Below the pieces are notes generated by a model, which was not told the origin of the DNA, did no database searches, and saw nothing but the letters and a program-made list of their open reading frames with translations. From JAQIBY01 sp051747965 (GTDB taxonomy: Bacteria > Bacteroidota > Bacteroidia > Bacteroidales > ML635J-15), in assembly GCA_051747965.1 (NCBI GenBank), contig JBNJGS010000042.1, forward strand, positions 1 through 24,691: DNA of 24,691 bases, written 5' to 3'. This document shows positions 22,098 through 24,691 of the stretch, piece by piece (the first letter of the stretch is position 1; the number at the start of each line of letters is the position of its first letter). A program made the position numbers and the translations under genes.

Positions 22098-23624
22098 TTA
22101 TTTTTTGTACTCAATGCCGAGGCTTTCGCCGATGATGTAGGCCGGAGCACCGAAACCGATACCTTCGATGCCAGCAGCGGATATTTTGGCGTTGATGACA
22201 CCAATGAGCTGCCCGTCTTTGGTAATGAGGGCACCACCGTTGTTTCCGTAATTGATGCTCACATCGGTCTGTATGATTTCAAACGGACCGCTTCGGCGCA
22301 TGCTGCTGATGATGCCCTGGGTAAGGGAGACGCCAAAATCGTCGGTGCCGCCCATGGCCACAGCATAAATGTCCATGCCGGTTGTGAGATCATTGCCATA
22401 ACCGTCAAAAGGAATGGCTGACAAATTATCGGCATCAATTTTCAACAAACAGAGATCGGCTTTGGCATGTTTGCGCAGGATTTCTGCCTCATATTTTTCG
22501 CCGTCAACCATAACAGTGATGGTATCGTTATAGGTGGTAAGGTTGTAAGAGGTTAACAGGTGGCCTTCGGCGCTGATGGCAATGGCTGTGCCGCGTTCGT
22601 CATCGGCTTTGACGGCATACACGGATTTGGCCACCCTGTCGGGACCGTCTTTTTCGCTTACCGGGCGGTTGAGAACAAGGGGGTCATCGAACCCATATTC
22701 CACGGGTGCCTGAATTGCATCTCTGAACTCATCATCCCCAAGCATCTGCAGGTAAGCGCGTTTTACAAGCCGGTACAGCTGGATTTCTTCGTAAGTGGAA
22801 TAAAAGGTATGCTCTGTGTTATAGACTTTCTGAAATACGGTATCGCCGGGGCTGTTGATGACCGCCCACTGAATATCAGCTACCATGCGGTTTTCGTGTG
22901 GTGCAGGCCGTGAGTGCGCAGGCAGGTAGTTTTCATGCAAACGAAGGTCCTTTATTCTGGCGATAATCTTGTAACTGTAATCGGGATGGAACAGGTAAGA
23001 TTCATCTTTGTCGATCACCTCCCCGGGTACTGTTATGCCTGTTTCGCTCATCAGGCGGTTGATTTCATACTCAATATCCAGGGTATCTTTTTCTTCGGTT
23101 TTCGATGATCCGGAAGAACTGCCGCTGCTTTTGCGTTCTTCGTAAATTGACTCACCGTAACGTATACCGTCGATACAAGATATGGCAATGGTATCGCCAT
23201 CCTCCAACGGCCAGTAGAGCGCATAAAAGTAGGCTGGCTGTGTGCTGTCAACGCCCTTGGGTATTTTGGTAAGCTCGGGTGCAACAAAAGCTTCAGTAAT
23301 TAAACCACTTTTGTTTGAGAGTGCATCAAGGTTACTACCGAAGTAGAGATTAAGCGCATTCAGGTAAATCCAGTTATTTCTTTCATCAGCGTAAATGCAA
23401 ACCTCTTCGTTGAGGTAGCCATCTTTCTGAAAATCGTATACGACAGTTTTGGAACGTTCCTGATCAACGGTAAGCGGAGTTTTGCCTTTTTCTTCTCCTT
23501 TTGCATAGACGGTAGCTCCAGAGGGTTTTGAGTCCAGTTTAATTTTGGTTGGTCCTCCGGGAAACATGCTTGCACAGGATGAAAAGATAAGGGTTACAAT
23601 TGCAATGTATATAATGTTTTTCAT
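22098..23624 (-). CDS. PEGA lipoprotein with degenerate trypsin-like (HtrA-type) domain
   Basis: 508 residues. Lipoprotein signal ending IFSSC, lipid cysteine at 17. A PEGA domain follows (about 26-78: IKLDSKPSGATVYAKGEEKGKTPLTV), a middle region of unknown fold with a Ser-rich linker (166-175), and a C-terminal trypsin-like domain (about 328-500) of the HtrA type: GTAIAISAEGHLLTSYNLT, ADLCLLKID, VSINYGNNGGAL, GQLIGVIN and GIGFGAPA. Aligned to HtrA, the catalytic His (TNNHV) is Asn361 and the catalytic Ser (GNSGG) is Asn462; only Asp390 remains. The protein is therefore predicted to be a non-catalytic pseudoprotease that could bind peptides or a partner. No PDZ domain is visible. It starts 20 bp after the upstream gene's stop on the same strand, so both are probably one operon. 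A REP-like element abuts its 3' end. Confidence 0.87.
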   Translation of the reverse strand: MKNIIYIAIVTLIFSSCASMFPGGPTKIKLDSKPSGATVYAKGEEKGKTPLTVDQERSKTVVYDFQKDGYLNEEVCIYADERNNWIYLNALNLYFGSNLDALSNKSGLITEAFVAPELTKIPKGVDSTQPAYFYALYWPLEDGDTIAISCIDGIRYGESIYEERKSSGSSSGSSKTEEKDTLDIEYEINRLMSETGITVPGEVIDKDESYLFHPDYSYKIIARIKDLRLHENYLPAHSRPAPHENRMVADIQWAVINSPGDTVFQKVYNTEHTFYSTYEEIQLYRLVKRAYLQMLGDDEFRDAIQAPVEYGFDDPLVLNRPVSEKDGPDRVAKSVYAVKADDERGTAIAISAEGHLLTSYNLTTYNDTITVMVDGEKYEAEILRKHAKADLCLLKIDADNLSAIPFDGYGNDLTTGMDIYAVAMGGTDDFGVSLTQGIISSMRRSGPFEIIQTDVSINYGNNGGALITKDGQLIGVINAKISAAGIEGIGFGAPAYIIGESLGIEYKK

Positions 23625-23644
23625 AATATTATCTGTTTTGAATG

Positions 23645-24586
23645 TTAAAGGGTATATAAAATGGTATACATGATAATTGTTTTATTGGATGCATCTGCAG
23701 CCTTTCTCACATCAGGTTGGGATACGACTTCTAGTGCCCACCCTAAATTGGCTGATTTATAAGCTTGACCAATATTTTTAAAACCAATCCGATAACCAAA
23801 CTTATCTAAAACCAGATCGCCTGTATGATCTTCTCTAACAATACCCGGCCGAATGTTTTCTGAACTCGTTTCGGAATTAAATTCCACATTATCATCAAGG
23901 AAAGAGGTAATAAAGACATCGGCAAAAATGGAGTACTGTTCTGTGTATCCATTAAACTCCCGATTCAAGATGAATCGGTATCCTTTTGTAAACCGGTACT
24001 CTACACCCAGGTATGGTGACAGGACTCTGTAGTTTTGATTCAGCAGATTCTCTGTACCATAATCGTATATATCCTGCCCTTGGGCAAGCTCGCTGCTACT
24101 GTAATTTGTGATGGTATTGCCGGTGATATGCAAGCCACCGCGAACCAACATATTATGTTTGGTAATGTCATTGATATCGTTCTTCACCCAATACAGGGTA
24201 TCAACCAGGTAAGACGATTTTTTTACTGTTATTTTCTTCTTTTTTTCTTTGGATGTTTCAAAGCTCATCAGGCTATAGCCACCGCCAAGATCAAAATACC
24301 CATGGTCTTTGAAAAACGTAGTGCCATCGCCTTCTAAAATACCAAAAACAGATGTAAGGTTTTGGGCAGAAGCAAAAAGGAGCCACTTTCGGTTTTGAAA
24401 GTATTCCACCTCAGCACCTACTCCGTAAACTACAGGCATGTCCATATCAACGCCTAACATAAAGCCGACATTTGTTTTCAAGCTAAGGCTCAGGTCTCTG
24501 ACCTGCTCGGGATCAGAAACTACCTGAGCAGAAATACTTCCTGCCAGCAAAGCAGACAGCAGGAACAAACAAGCAATTTTTTTCAT
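23645..24586 (-). CDS. Secreted outer-membrane beta-barrel-like protein, unknown
   Basis: 313 residues. A Sec signal peptide (MKKIACLFLLSALLAGSISAQ, cleavage after about residue 20) is followed by alternating strands rich in Tyr, Phe and Gly: TNVGFMLGVDM, YGVGAEVEYF, KWLLFASAQNL, YFDLGGGYSLM, HNMLVRGGLHITG, LSPYLGVEYRF, YSIFADVFITSF, FGYRIGFKNI, LGWALEVV. It ends IIMYTILYTL, an aromatic/hydrophobic end suited to barrel assembly. An 8- to 12-strand outer-membrane barrel is inferred, not proven. A basic patch KEKKKKITVKK at about 114-124 would be a loop. No family was recognised. It is the first gene of a probable operon with the pseudoprotease lipoprotein downstream, so the two may form one envelope complex. 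Confidence 0.8.
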   Translation of the reverse strand: MKKIACLFLLSALLAGSISAQVVSDPEQVRDLSLSLKTNVGFMLGVDMDMPVVYGVGAEVEYFQNRKWLLFASAQNLTSVFGILEGDGTTFFKDHGYFDLGGGYSLMSFETSKEKKKKITVKKSSYLVDTLYWVKNDINDITKHNMLVRGGLHITGNTITNYSSSELAQGQDIYDYGTENLLNQNYRVLSPYLGVEYRFTKGYRFILNREFNGYTEQYSIFADVFITSFLDDNVEFNSETSSENIRPGIVREDHTGDLVLDKFGYRIGFKNIGQAYKSANLGWALEVVSQPDVRKAADASNKTIIMYTILYTL

Positions 24587-24681
24587 AATTGTAATTTTTT
24601 TAAAAGGTTAATTTTTTGTAACAATGCTCTAAATCAGGCATAAACGACCTCAAACTGCCGCCTTATTCCAGATTTTGCTTT

Positions 24682-24689
24682 CAAAGATA
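24682..24689 (-). promoter_or_regulatory. -7 box of the barrel/pseudoprotease operon
   Basis: TATCTTTG on the minus strand (24689-24682) is a full match to TAnnTTTG. The -33 box would lie beyond the window edge. The leader to the ATG at 24586 would be about 90 nt. Confidence 0.55.
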
Positions 24690-24691
24690 CA

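Noticed and set aside
21649..22237. Open frames running through the N block and the REP pair
   Set aside because: They depend on translating N and on the duplicated 99-bp contig end, so they are assembly artefacts.

Overview
The window looks like chromosomal DNA of a member of the Bacteroidota, probably from an assembled draft or metagenome. The signs are: many start-proximal promoters matching the Bacteroidota pattern TTTG-N19..21-TAnnTTTG, a tmRNA whose encoded tag reads GEDNYALAA, a K/E/A-tailed ribosomal protein S1, DUF2807 beta-helix lipoproteins, and lipoproteins with acidic residues after the lipid cysteine. A run of exactly 100 N at 21762-21861 is flanked by two identical 99-bp copies. 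This is almost certainly an unmerged contig overlap, not biology.

Layout: (i) 1-730 holds the tmRNA gene ssrA on the minus strand with its terminator and promoter, and a long imperfect inverted repeat. (ii) 728-1888 (minus) is a lipoprotein made of three PPC-like repeats. (iii) 2101-6305 (plus) is a two-gene metabolic unit: a saccharopine/alanine dehydrogenase-type oxidoreductase and a large FAD/Fe-S D-2-hydroxyacid (YdiJ-type) dehydrogenase. (iv) 6343-7248 (minus) is an orphan ATP-grasp-like protein. (v) 7403-9316 (plus) is a tandem pair of DUF2807 beta-helix lipoproteins. (vi) 9447-11840 (minus) is rpsA with a long charged tail. (vii) 12287-15014 (plus) carries recJ and a tandem universal stress protein; a small HEPN-like unknown follows on the minus strand. 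(viii) 15720-18934 (plus) carries an FtsB/DivIC-like division protein, a FemAB-family transferase, an odd membrane-anchored sigma-region-2 protein without region 4, and type I asparaginase. (ix) 18931-24586 (minus) carries a nitronate monooxygenase-like flavoprotein, a dipeptidyl-peptidase III-like lipoprotein, a REP-like repeat pair, a PEGA lipoprotein with a degenerate trypsin-like domain, and an outer-membrane-type protein.

Most of the window is housekeeping (trans-translation, translation, repair, division) interleaved with cell-envelope lipoproteins. No phage, integrase, transposase, CRISPR array or recognisable defence island is visible. The most unusual items are the membrane-tethered sigma-region-2 protein at 17328-17789, the pseudoprotease lipoprotein at 22098-23624 with its co-transcribed outer-membrane-like partner, the paired nine-rung DUF2807 proteins, and the two intergenic repeat elements (606-729 and 21978-22092). 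These are candidates for follow-up; the sequence alone does not show a complete new system.
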